From Candidatus Opimibacter skivensis (lineage in GTDB: Bacteria; Bacteroidota; Bacteroidia; Chitinophagales; Saprospiraceae), in the NCBI GenBank assembly GCA_016721905.1, contig JADKHH010000035.1, positions 1 through 64,000 on the forward strand: a stretch of DNA of 64,000 nt, written 5' to 3'. The notes beneath the pieces are model-generated. The model was not told the DNA's origin and did not search any database. It saw only the letters and a list, made by a program, of their open reading frames with translations. Position numbers and translations under genes: made by a program. This document shows positions 38,473-47,525 of this stretch, piece after piece. Within the stretch, counting starts at the first letter, position 1; every line of letters begins with the position of its first letter.

Positions 38473-39039
38473 TTAAAGGATTTTAGTTGAGCCAAAAAGC
38501 GATTCCGATTCGACATAGTCACGCATTCCCTGAGCGAATCCGGTGTGATACTTGCGGAGACAAGACATTACCCAGCCCTCATCCATGGAGGCCAGCTCTT
38601 TTTGCTGCCTGAGTGTCTCAAGCGTGTGATCCATCTCTCTGATTGTGTTAGACAGCTTGTCCTCCATCTCATCAGAAATACCAGCCAGCTCCACGCAAAG
38701 ATTTTCAATTTGCAGGCGTGATTGTCTTTTATCCTGTATCGCCTGGTCTATGACGAGTGAGAATCTTGATTTGATTTCCTTTTTCCTGGACTCCAGTATT
38801 TCATTAGAGTGAAAGTTGAACCCATCACGTGCTCCTGCATGGACATAATCCTGGTCGAGGAAATCATTGACAAGGGTCTTTGGTTCTGCCGTAGCATTTG
38901 GGGATTCTGGGGCAGCCGATTCAACAAACAAATTTTCAGGTATGACAGCCGTTGCAACATCAACATTAGCAGCGTTGATGCCCTGAGCTTGGTTGTTCAG
39001 ATTAGTTTTTGAGCCAAATAACCGTGTGAAAATGTTCAT
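38473..39039 (-). CDS. Hypothetical coiled-coil protein beside DUF4407
   Basis: A 188-residue soluble protein. An Ala/Pro-rich N-terminal third (VIPENLFVESAAPESPNATA) is followed by long helical, charged segments (KKEIKSRFSLVIDQAIQDKRQSRLQIENL and REMDHTLETLRQQKELAS) that should form coiled coils. Its neighbour's coiled-coil region suggests the two proteins may interact; this is inference. No family recognised. Confidence 0.65.
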   Translation of the reverse strand: MNIFTRLFGSKTNLNNQAQGINAANVDVATAVIPENLFVESAAPESPNATAEPKTLVNDFLDQDYVHAGARDGFNFHSNEILESRKKEIKSRFSLVIDQAIQDKRQSRLQIENLCVELAGISDEMEDKLSNTIREMDHTLETLRQQKELASMDEGWVMSCLRKYHTGFAQGMRDYVESESLFGSTKIL

Positions 39040-39059
39040 AGCAAGCGTTTTAAGATGGT

Positions 39060-39328
39060 TTAGATAGTAAATACTGGTATCTTATATAGATCGTGTCCTT
39101 TTTGGTGGCAGCTATTGCACAAGGTGATTAAGTACTGGTCCTTATATTCCCATGGTGCCAGCAGGGTCCTTGTACTTTTACAGATATGATATTGCTTGTG
39201 GTGGACCTGTAGATCCTTGCCTGATCCACAATGCCGGCATTTCTGTCCGTCTCTGGCAAGAATAGTCTTTCGCCTTTTTCCCACTTGGGTGATTGTAGTA
39301 AATCATAGTATGTTTCAAATTCGATCAT
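39060..39328 (-). CDS. HNH endonuclease domain protein (frameshifted)
   Basis: The N-terminus (MIEFETYYDLLQSPKWEK) is in the frame 39128-39385 and starts at the ATG at 39328. A one-base shift near 39283 leads to RRKTILARDGQKCRHCGSGKDLQVHHKQYH and YLITLCNSCHQKGHDLYKIPVFTI, ending at 39060. The pattern C-x-x-C ... H-H ... N-x-x-H with a second C-x-x-C is that of HNH nucleases, with zinc held by the two Cys pairs. About 88 residues in total. It is the first gene of the minus-strand cluster and could be its nuclease effector. Confidence 0.82.
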
Positions 39329-39572
39329 TGGTTTTGATTGGCTGATGGTGCAAAACAAATACTCAACTGTGCAGTGGTTCTGCATAGTTAAAAATTATTT
39401 CAATTTTATTTCACACAATGCTCATTGTTGCAATTGGGAACTCAGTAGGTATATAAAATTTCCACTGGAGTTCTTGGAGTCAATAGGACCTTTCCATCTC
39501 CCTTCCCTCAAAAAATCCTTTGAAATGGTGCGATTTAAGTGTAATATGGTTTTCAGCCGACTGGATAAATAT

Positions 39573-39615
39573 GTTGTATATTATCTACAATTTGCTTATA
39601 TTTGTCGATATTATA
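39573..39615 (+). promoter_or_regulatory. Bacteroidetes-type promoter and probable HipB operator
   Basis: TATATTTG at 39597-39604 matches the -7 consensus TAnnTTTG exactly, and GTTG near 39573-39576 stands about 20 bases upstream in the place of the -33 TTTG. It is 21 bases before the hipB start at 39625. TATATTATC (39577-39585) and GATATTATA (39607-39615) are inverted repeats with one mismatch that flank the -7 element, where a HipB repressor would block transcription. Confidence 0.65.
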
Positions 39616-39624
39616 CCACATTTA

Positions 39625-39921
39625 ATGATACGAAAGAAGCAAATACTATTCCCCAAGCACCAACAGATCCTTGATCAGGTGGGGGAAAACATCCGCCTGG
39701 CCCGAAAGCGCCGCAAGCTGACGACGATACAAGTCGCTGATCGAGCTGGAATTGACAGAACTACTTTGTACAACATTGAGAAAGGAAGTGGAAGTGTTTC
39801 TATGGCTGCTTACTTTAATACCCTGCGCGTATTGGGGCTACAAAATGACTTCCTAAAGTTGGCAGCTGATGATGAGTTTGGGAGAAAACTGCAGGATCTG
39901 GATTTGATAGGGGGTAAATAG
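39625..39921 (+). CDS. hipB: XRE-family antitoxin/regulator, HipB-type
   Basis: I chose the ATG at 39625 because the longer ORF from 39520 would run through the promoter. The 98-residue protein has a classic HTH: NIRLARKRRKLTTIQVADRAGIDRTTLYNIEKGSG. Its stop is 3 bases before the hipA start. HipB binds operator DNA as a dimer and neutralises HipA. The family also includes plain regulators, but its coupling to hipA makes the antitoxin role likely. Confidence 0.85.
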   Translation: MIRKKQILFPKHQQILDQVGENIRLARKRRKLTTIQVADRAGIDRTTLYNIEKGSGSVSMAAYFNTLRVLGLQNDFLKLAADDEFGRKLQDLDLIGGK

Positions 39922-39923
39922 GA

Positions 39924-41171
39924 ATGGCCACAACGAAAACTGACATATTTGTTTATGCGCACTGGTTAGGCATGCCTGAACCAAAAGCCATTGGTATGCT
40001 CAGGGCTCAGCAGGCAAAAGGTAAAAAGGCCTTCAGTTTTGAATATGATCCGGAATGGATCAAATCAAAGGAACAGCGATTACTCGATCCCGATATAACC
40101 TGGTTTCCAGGCCCTCAATATCCTATTGGTAAAGAAAATTTTGGTGTTTTTACGGATTCAATGCCTGATACATGGGGTAGAAGGCTGATGATACGCAGAG
40201 AAGCCCAAATGGCAAAGGAAGAAGGACGGCCTGCGCAGACACTATATGATATTGACTACCTGCTAGGCGTATATGATGAAACAAGGATGGGTGCATTGCG
40301 ATTCAAATTGGATATGAGTGGACCATTCCTGAGTGATCAACATGGTATGCCTACTCCACCATGGACAAGCATTCGGGAACTCCAGCATGCGGCCAAGGCC
40401 ATTGAGAGCGATGACCATAATGCAGAGATTAAAAAATGGCTTGCTATACTCATGGCGCCGGGATCGTCCCTTGGAGGAGCGCGTCCGAAAGCAAATATCA
40501 GTGACGGGCAGGGTGCACTATGGATCGCTAAGTTTCCATCAAAAAATGACGTGATTGACAAAGCTGCATGGGAGTTTCTGGCTTACAAACTGGCTATGCG
40601 CTCAGGTATCAATATGACAGAGTGCAGAATCGAAAAATAACCGGAAAGCACCACACCTTTTTTACAAAACGTTTTGACCGGCAACAAAAAGAAAGGATTC
40701 ATTTCGCCTCGGCGATGACGATGACCGGGCAAAATGAGGATACCATTAAAGAACGTCCTGCCAGTTATTTGGATTTATCAGAGTTCATTCAAAACGCTGG
40801 AGCCCAAATCAAGAATGATCTCAACAACTCTGGCGGCGTATTGCATTTCATATCGCTATTTCCAATACGGATGATCATCTACGAAATCACGGGTTTTTAT
40901 TGCGCGATGATGGCTGGATTCTTTCGCCAGCGTATGACCTCAATCCATCTATCGATAAGGACGGATTAGCATTAAATATTGATACCGATCAAAACAATCT
41001 TGATTTTGATCTTGCAAAGAGTATCGAGAATACTTTCGGCTCTCCAATAATGAAATGGACATAATCATAAACGAGATTAAGAAAACTGTATCAGCCTGGA
41101 GAAAGTATGCACAAGAAATCGGAATTTCAAGAGCAGAACAGGAAATGATGAGTGGGGCGTTTAGGTATTAA
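39924..41171 (+). CDS. hipA: HipA-type serine/threonine kinase toxin (frameshifted)
   Basis: The first frame (39924-40640) reads as the HipA N-terminus with FGVFTDSMPDTWGRRLM and SSLGGARPKA, the P-loop-like ATP site of HipA kinases. A missing A in the run at 40634-40638 shifts the frame; the second frame continues ITGKHHTFFTKRFDRQQKERIHFASA. After another break near 40840 the third frame has AISNTDDHLRNHGFLL, with the catalytic Asp of the HipA loop, and AYDLNPSIDKDG, the metal-binding DxxP-like site. It ends with KYAQEIGISRAEQEMM at 41171. HipA toxins phosphorylate glutamyl-tRNA synthetase or related targets; the target here is unknown. Confidence 0.85.
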
Positions 41172-41216
41172 TAAAATTTACTGCCAAGTGTATGTTGTTG
41201 TAGTTATTATTTTTGC

Positions 41217-41881
41217 TCACTCACAATTCCTCACCGCAATCCACTCCCCATCCGTCAGATTAAGGGCCACCAGGTAACCATGTCCCGGACGATCCTTGTA
41301 TACGCAGCCAGCATCCAGATTGTATACGTCATCCCGCTCCGGATTTACTACTTCCTCAAGCGGCCTGGGGTATGGCCGTGAATGATTTTCCGGTCACCCA
41401 GTTTTCGCTTGTCGACTGTAAAATACCTGATCCACATCAAAGCCTCCCGGTCTTCGAAAAGATCATCCGGCGCAAAATTGATACCGGCATGGACGAAGAT
41501 GTAAGGACCGTTTTCAAAGTATAACCGGGTGCGGTTAAAGAAATCCTTGTACTCAGGTTTGAAATCACGGTATGAGGAAACGCCGAAGTTCTTTAGTGTG
41601 ACATCCCCGCCGTTGAGGTACCAGTCCAGATGGGCCTGTCTTGATTTTGCGGAATCCAACATCAATTGCTCGTGATTACCTCTCAAGGTGCGGATCTGGT
41701 ATCCTTTCTTCCGAAGATCGATGATGAGGTCGATGACCGCTTTGCTGTCGGGACCGCGGTCGATATAATCGCCGATGCAATAGATCGTGTCGGACTTCCT
41801 GATCTTGATTTCGTCAAAGATCAGTTTGTGGAAGGTGTTGATACAACCGTGGATGTCGCCGATGGCCAGGATACGAGGCAT
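41217..41881 (-). CDS. PPP-family metallophosphatase (Ser/Thr phosphatase-like, frameshifted)
   Basis: The motifs follow in order: GDIHG, GDYIDRGPDS, RGNHEQL, VHAGIN and GHTP. These are the metal and phosphate ligands of PPP-type phosphatases such as bacterial PrpA/PrpE or diadenosine tetraphosphatase-like enzymes. The frame 41348-41881 breaks right after GHTPGRL; the other frame continues EEVVNPERDDVYNLDAGCVY and WIAVRNCE to a stop at 41217-41219, restoring the normal length of about 220 residues. The substrate cannot be inferred. It converges with hipA, with 45 bases between. Confidence 0.88.
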
Positions 41882-41999
41882 AGGGACCGAAAGTCAAGTC
41901 TGAGTTTTGACGAACCCAGACGTTGAATTAACGCGTCGGGGCGCCCGACTGGACGTCCATTCGTTGAAACTTGAAAGTCCTTCTTCGTCTGCCTTCGCC

Positions 42000-43088
42000 T
42001 TAGCCTTTTACATTCGCCCCACTATCCGCATGGAAGAGATGCAACTTACTGCGATCGATAAACAAGGTAGCCGGTTGCTGCTCGGTGGGAGAGGTCTCGG
42101 GGCGGAGACGGGCGATCATGGAGATGCCACCGATCTTAAAGTAGAGGTAGCTGTCACTGCCCATCGGCTCCAGGATATCAGCCAATATCTGCATGGGCTG
42201 GTAGGAAGGAATGTTAAGATTATTATCCCCATGAATATTTTCGGGGCGAATGCCGAGGACATAGTCTCCTGGCGAAGTTGAAGCAGGAATATATCCACTC
42301 ACATCAAGTGAAAAAGAACCTGAAGCATCCCTGAAGGTTTTTGATTCATCGAGTTTGCCGGGAATCAGATTCATGGCGGGGCTGCCGATGAAACCTGCTA
42401 CAAAGAGATTGGCTGGATGATCATAGGTATTCATCGGCGTATCAAATTGCTGGAGGACACCGTCTTTCATCACGGCTATACGATCCGCCATGCTCATCGC
42501 TTCGATCTGGTCATGGGTCACATAGATGGTGGTGACGCCAAGTTTGCGCTGCAGTTTAGATATCTCCATCCGCATCTGCACGCGGAGCTTAGCATCGAGG
42601 TTGCTCAGCGGTTCGTCAAACAAAAAAACTTTTGGATTGCGGACAATCGCCCGGCCTAGTGCCACACGTTGTCGTTGTCCACCGGACAGAGTACCAGGTT
42701 TACGTTTTAGATAAGGTGTCAATCCAACAATTTCCGCAGCAGCTTCTACACGTTCAATGATTTCCTTCTTAGGAACTTTCTTGAGTCTGAGTCCGAATCC
42801 CATGTTTTGAAAAACAGTCATGTGCGGATACAACGCATAGTTTTGAAAAACCATCGCGATGTCCCTGTCCTTTGGAGCAATATCATTGACCAAGCGATCT
42901 CCTATGTAGAGCTCACCTGATGTGATATCCTCCAGGCCTGCTATCATCCGAAGCGTTGTTGATTTTCCACAACCGGAAGGACCAACAAGTACTACAAACT
43001 CCTTGTCCCGGACATGCAGCGAAACATCCGATACAGCCTCGGTGGTGCCATACCGCTTGATGATGTTTTTTACGATTACTTCTGCCAT
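42000..43088 (-). CDS. ugpC: Sugar ABC transporter ATP-binding protein, UgpC/MalK family
   Basis: I start at the ATG at 43088 (MAEVIVKNIIKRYGT), since the longer ORF to 43331 runs through the G/C block. GPSGCGKSTTLRMIAG is Walker A, TLSGGQRQRVALGRAIV the signature, VFLFDEPLSNLDAKL Walker B and YVTHDQIEAM the H loop. The C-terminal region carries the MalK-type regulatory domain with TOBE-like strands (YVLGIRPENI). It should power the two permeases at 45850-47519. It is the last gene of the minus-strand sugar operon. Confidence 0.93.
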   Translation of the reverse strand: MAEVIVKNIIKRYGTTEAVSDVSLHVRDKEFVVLVGPSGCGKSTTLRMIAGLEDITSGELYIGDRLVNDIAPKDRDIAMVFQNYALYPHMTVFQNMGFGLRLKKVPKKEIIERVEAAAEIVGLTPYLKRKPGTLSGGQRQRVALGRAIVRNPKVFLFDEPLSNLDAKLRVQMRMEISKLQRKLGVTTIYVTHDQIEAMSMADRIAVMKDGVLQQFDTPMNTYDHPANLFVAGFIGSPAMNLIPGKLDESKTFRDASGSFSLDVSGYIPASTSPGDYVLGIRPENIHGDNNLNIPSYQPMQILADILEPMGSDSYLYFKIGGISMIARLRPETSPTEQQPATLFIDRSKLHLFHADSGANVKG

Positions 43089-43089
43089 A

Positions 43090-43262
43090 ATGTTTCGCCT
43101 CGCGCCCGGCGGGGCCGCCGGCTCCTGCCTGGGCCCGCCGGGCCCCTGGCCGGGCCCCTCCCTCCCCCCGGGCCCGCCGGCGCCTGTGCCCGGGGCCCCG
43201 CGGGCGCGTGGGCCGCGCGGGCGGGCCCCGGGGGGCGTGGGGCGGGGGGGGGGGGGGGGGGG
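43090..43262. other. Anomalous G/C-only block ending in a 19-G run
   Basis: From about 43090 to 43262 the sequence is nearly all G and C in an otherwise moderate-GC genome, with GGGCCCGCCGGG-like permutations, and ends with 19 consecutive Gs at 43244-43262. It fills the gap between the hydrolase stop (43264) and the ugpC start (43088). Nothing codes there convincingly: ORFs crossing it are proline/glycine-only. It most likely reflects a sequencing or assembly artefact. Confidence 0.8.
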
Positions 43263-43263
43263 T

Positions 43264-44569
43264 TTATTTATCATACTCCTCCAATGCCTGCAACGCAAGC
43301 AACGCCTCAATAGTAGATTCCGCCCCCGCATTTTTATTTATACTTTCCGCACTGCTGATGCCGTCATACCCTCTTCCCGTAGCAGGATCATACATTGGTG
43401 TTTTCGCAGGATTGTTTCCTGAAAACCAGGATGCTAATTCCTTTGCCTGAACAAGGTGCTGTGTATCTCCGGTCATGAGATATGCCTTCAAGGTGGCCCA
43501 CACCATAGGCCTCACGCCATAAGCTATCTGAGAAAATGTTTCAGCATCATAGCTTTCTGATTTACCATCCACCACGCGGACAAAGAAATGATTAAGGCCG
43601 CCATTGCTCAGGATCGATGGATAAAAGGTTTTGATTTCATACATCGCGCTGTTGATGATCGCGGTATCTTTTAATGTTTGACCGGCCGTCAGCAGTGCAT
43701 AGGATTGAATGTTGGCGTAGGCATGCCATAGATTTTCCCAACTCAGGAAAGCACCATCCTGTTTATCCCCCTTTGACCTGAACTGCATCATGAGGATACC
43801 ATCCGCGAAATGGCGCATCAATGCCAGCACATCTTTTTTCTGCACCGCACCATCCAGATTTGATTGCTGCACCATCCATGACAATCCGATGAGTATGATG
43901 GATGCCTGATCTGTCCCGCATACTTTTGGTAACCAGGTTGGAAAAGTCCAACCGTTAGTAGTGTCTGTTTCCGTGGATTTGAAAGATGGTTCGGTTAGAA
44001 TATTAGCAACCAGTTTCTCGCGTTGTTGGTCTATTTGTTCTTTTAATGGATCGCCTTTTTCCAATAAATAAAAGGCCTCACCAAATGCCCACAAGACACG
44101 CCACGACCAGAAGTTAGGTTCGGGCTTACTGGTACTGCCATCGGTATGGATACGCCCGTCAGGCCAGATAAAATTATAGTAGTATCCGTTTGGTGCCTGC
44201 ATGGCCAATAAGAATTTCACCAGCATCTTTCCTTTTCTCAGATGTTCGGGATCCTTGCTGACAGCGTATTGCCGCAAATAAAAGATGGAAGCCCTGGAGG
44301 CATCATCCACACAGGCGAAACCTTCATCATCATCACCGACCAAATGATAGTCGGGATATTCGGAATAGATGTGAATGAAACCGACGGTGTCTTCTCCCAC
44401 TTTGGTCTCACCATATAACGCATCCAGATGTGACGTGTTAATCAGTGATGTAACAACTGCCTCTTCTTTGACAGGCTGAGCGCATTGACATAATCCAAGG
44501 ATGATGAAGCATGCGCTTACGCCTAAGATGAAGAATCGATGAAAATGAACTGCTTTTTAAATACCTCAT
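43264..44569 (-). CDS. Six-hairpin-type carbohydrate-active protein, lipoprotein-like (frameshifted N-terminus)
   Basis: The body (43264-44400 in one frame) has repeating helix pairs such as EAFYLLEKGDPLKEQIDQ, SWENLWHAYANIQSYALL and AYGVRPMVWATLKAYLMTGD, and it ends SINKNAGAESTIEALLALQAL. This is the (alpha/alpha)6 style of several glycosidase and epimerase families; I cannot name one. Upstream, the same frame gives a signal region FILGVSACFIILGLCQCAQ, a lipoprotein-like signal. The start is probably ATG at 44569, overlapping the GH130 stop, with a shift in the A-run near 44550. Surface or periplasmic attachment and glycan cleavage are likely. Confidence 0.72.
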
Positions 44570-45834
44570 TATTTCTTACAGGCTAATAACTGCTCTACAA
44601 TTGTTTTCGTTTTCATCGTCGCAAAACCACAAGCCACATCTGACATAGCATAGGGGATCAGGATGTTATCACCATGTTGCATCCATCCACAGGTATAGAG
44701 TACATTGGGTACATAGCCTTCGCGTTCAGATTCGAGTGGCTCCATCAGTGGTTTGTCAAGAATGGAAATAACTTTTTGTGGCTGATCCAGATCTAATAAA
44801 GACACTCCGAGTGTATAGCGGCGCATCGGACCTACATGGTGCGTCAGCATCAACCATCCTTCCGGTGTTTCGATCGGTGATCCGCAATTGCCGATCTGTA
44901 CGAGTTCAAAATCTCTGAAAGGTTGTTGATGCGGTTGCTTGTTGTCCCAGGTCATATAATCATCTGACCGCATAATTCCGCAAGCCTCTCCACCCTGCCT
45001 GGAGAGCATCGTATACTTGCCACCAACCTTGCGTGGAAAGAAAGCCATGCCTTTATTATCTACCTGGCTGCCCCGAAGATTACGAATCTGAAAATGTTTG
45101 AAGTCTGTAGTCTCCAGCATTTTGGACTGAATCACTTTACCATTGTACGCCGTATATGTACCAAGGTATTTCGTCACCCCTCCATCTGTATACCTGACCA
45201 TGCGCAGGTCTTCCATGCCCATGGATTCGCTACTGGCTTGCGGGAATATGACTCTCTCAGAAAGCGGAATCGAATCATCAAAGACGATATCATAATGATC
45301 GTCATCTCCGCCTTCAATTTCAACTTTAGTGCCTGCTGTGCGCCATGGCCCTTGCGGAGTGAACGTGATTTTGTTTTGTCCGTCAATCACGCCTTCCATA
45401 AAACCAATGGAAGAGATGTGACCTTCACCAACTGATCGAAGGGTAAGGACAAAGCGCGTCTCACCTGATGCCAAACCTGACTGATCAGGATGTGGTACGA
45501 TAGAGGGATTGAAGAGTGCAGCCGCCTCCACAGAATATTCTTTAGACAGATATGAGCCGAAAACCAGTTCCTGCTTTTCTGAAAAAGCCGGTGAAGGATA
45601 GAGTGCATTCCTTCCTCGCTCAGCATGGGCCAAGAGCAGTTCATTATACCTGCGGTGACGATGGCCAAACAAGGATGCTGTTGCGTCATAATGTTTCTCC
45701 GCCTGCTCGTCGGTGAGTTTTTCAACAAAGCCTGCAAATCTTGTCAGGCGGTCTGATTCACCCGGATCGAGGTACAGGAGGATGAGTTTCTTAGGATCGG
45801 CATCAAAGTGCTGAGGGAGTCGTTGTATGATCAT
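44569..45834 (-). CDS. GH130 family glycoside phosphorylase
   Basis: The 421-residue protein has the GH130 motifs: ALFNPSIVPHPDQ (active-site start), GMEDLRMVRYTDGG (E-D-x-R substrate site), NKGMAFFPRKVGGKYTMLSR and GSPIETPEGWLMLTHHVG. GH130 enzymes act on beta-mannosides by phosphorolysis or hydrolysis; most bacterial members are phosphorylases. No signal peptide is seen, so it should be cytosolic, acting on disaccharides brought in by the ABC importer. It overlaps the neighbouring hydrolase start. Subfamily and exact linkage cannot be read from sequence. Confidence 0.9.
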   Translation of the reverse strand: MIIQRLPQHFDADPKKLILLYLDPGESDRLTRFAGFVEKLTDEQAEKHYDATASLFGHRHRRYNELLLAHAERGRNALYPSPAFSEKQELVFGSYLSKEYSVEAAALFNPSIVPHPDQSGLASGETRFVLTLRSVGEGHISSIGFMEGVIDGQNKITFTPQGPWRTAGTKVEIEGGDDDHYDIVFDDSIPLSERVIFPQASSESMGMEDLRMVRYTDGGVTKYLGTYTAYNGKVIQSKMLETTDFKHFQIRNLRGSQVDNKGMAFFPRKVGGKYTMLSRQGGEACGIMRSDDYMTWDNKQPHQQPFRDFELVQIGNCGSPIETPEGWLMLTHHVGPMRRYTLGVSLLDLDQPQKVISILDKPLMEPLESEREGYVPNVLYTCGWMQHGDNILIPYAMSDVACGFATMKTKTIVEQLLACKK

Positions 45835-45849
45835 AGTTGGTGGTATATA

Positions 45850-46660
45850 TTATTCCTTCTGACCGGAAGCGGCCATACTTTGAATAAAGTGTTTTTGAAA
45901 AATCAGGTAAGCGATAATGATCGGCATGGCCAGCAGTGTGGCACTGGCAAGTTTCATTCCTATCTGTCCCATGGAGCGGCCACCCACTGCAAAGAGGGTG
46001 ACAAGCTGAGGCATGGTCATGAGTTTTTCTTCGCGGATCACAATGATGGGCCACAAGACATCATTCCAGGTGGTCATGAACGTGATGATACCCACCGTGA
46101 TCAGCGTCGGCACCGACACAGGCCAAAGGACCTGGAAGAGAATGCGCAATTCGTTACACCCATCGATCCTTGCAGCATCGATGAGATCCTGTGGAATGGA
46201 AAGAAAATGTTGTCTGAATAAAAGGATAGCAAATGCATTGAGCAATCCAGGGATAATCAGCGCCGCAAATGAGTTTAGTCCACCCAAATTGCACCATCAG
46301 GATATAATTTGGAATCAGCGTCAACTGAAACGGAAGGGTCATGGTGAAGAGTAAAAAATAAAATAACAGGTTTCTGCCTTTAAACCTATGTCGTGCAAGC
46401 GCATAGCCGGCCATGGAGCTAAAAACCAAAACACCAAAAGTCACGAGTGTAGCTACGAAAATGCTATTGAGAAATGCACCTGAGATCGGAATGCTCTGAA
46501 ACAACTTGATATAGTGATCGAGTGTAAAGGCAACCGGCCACAAAGTGACATTGGTGATACTGCGCTCTTCTGACAACGATGCACTCACCATCCATAGAAA
46601 AGGATAGAGGAAGGCGAAGGCGAAAATGCAGAGGAGGAGGTAAAAGATGATCTTTCTCAT
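45850..46660 (-). CDS. Sugar ABC transporter permease, MalG type (frameshifted)
   Basis: The N-terminal frame (46154-46660) starts MRKIIFYLLLCIFAFAFLYPFLWMVSASL and reaches LTLIPNYILMVQFGW. A one-base shift near 46278 at a GGG run leads to the second frame, FAALIIPGLLNAFAILLFRQHF, and the EAA loop IDAARIDGCNELRILFQVLWPVSVP. Six helices are expected from the hydrophobic segments. The stop at 45850 is 15 bases before the GH130 start. With the MalF-type neighbour it forms the membrane channel. Confidence 0.9.
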
Positions 46661-47519
46661 GGCTGTTTGTTTTCAATGACGGTGCGTTGAATAAATACAA
46701 CCAGCAGGATGATCAGTGCGAGCACTAAACCCAGTGTGGCGGCATATCCCATATGGTAATAGAAAAAACCCTGTTTATAAATATACAGTACGGATGATAG
46801 TGTACTGTTGAGCGGACCACCTCCGGTCATTACGTATGGTTCGATAAATAAAGAGAACCCACCTATGGTCGACAGGATCATCACCATGATCATGGTCGGG
46901 TTGATGACCGGCAATGTGATGTGCCAGAATTGTTGCCATCCTGTAGCACCTTCCAACGCTGATGCTTCGTACAAAGATTTAGGAACGGATTGAAGTCCGA
47001 CAAGGAAAAGAATAATATACAGACCCACATTTTTCCATGTGGCCATGATCGCGATCGACGGCATCGCCCATGAAGGATCCGTGAGCCAACCTACTTTGTC
47101 AAGTCCCATACTCATCAGCAGCATATTGATAGATCCCATTTCGTATCCATATAATTGTTGCCACAAAATGGTGACGACTACACCGGATACCACGACAGGC
47201 ATAAAAAATGCGCCTCTGAAAAAGCCCTGAACCATATTTGCTGATTGAGGATCACCGCCAATCCTAATGCAATGCTGATCTGTAGTGGAATATGAATACC
47301 GAGGAAGACCAGTGTATTGCGAAGTGATTTTAAAAAATACTGATCCTGTAACAGCTTTTCATAATTGGAGAGGCCGACATACTCCATCGGGCTGATGATG
47401 TTCCACTCATGAAAACTCAGAAACAAAGAAAAGCCCACCGGAAAAAGTACGAACACCAGGATGTGTGCGAGGTAAGGAGATACCAGCAGGTAGGAGGATA
47501 TGGTTTTGCTTTTACTCAT
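46657..47519 (-). CDS. Sugar ABC transporter permease, MalF type (frameshifted)
   Basis: The N-terminal frame (47178-47519) begins MSKSKTISSYLLVSPYLAHILVFVLFPVGFSLFLSFHEW. After a shift near 47230 the second frame continues FFRGAFFMPVVVSGVVVTILWQQL and holds the EAA loop SLYEASALEGATGWQQFWHITLPVINP. Its stop overlaps the MalG-type start by four bases (46657-46660), typical of permease pairs. It probably imports oligosaccharides released by the surface enzymes. Confidence 0.9.
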
Positions 47520-47525
47520 CGCCGA

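Noticed and set aside
39520..39624. N-terminal extension of hipB from 39520
   Set aside because: Runs through a clear promoter; the HTH protein begins at 39625.
41907..42281. Plus-strand ORF
   Set aside because: Antisense shadow of the ugpC C-terminal region.
42922..43422. Plus-strand ORF crossing ugpC start and the G/C block
   Set aside because: Antisense to ugpC and made of Pro/Gly/Ala only through the block; no domain.
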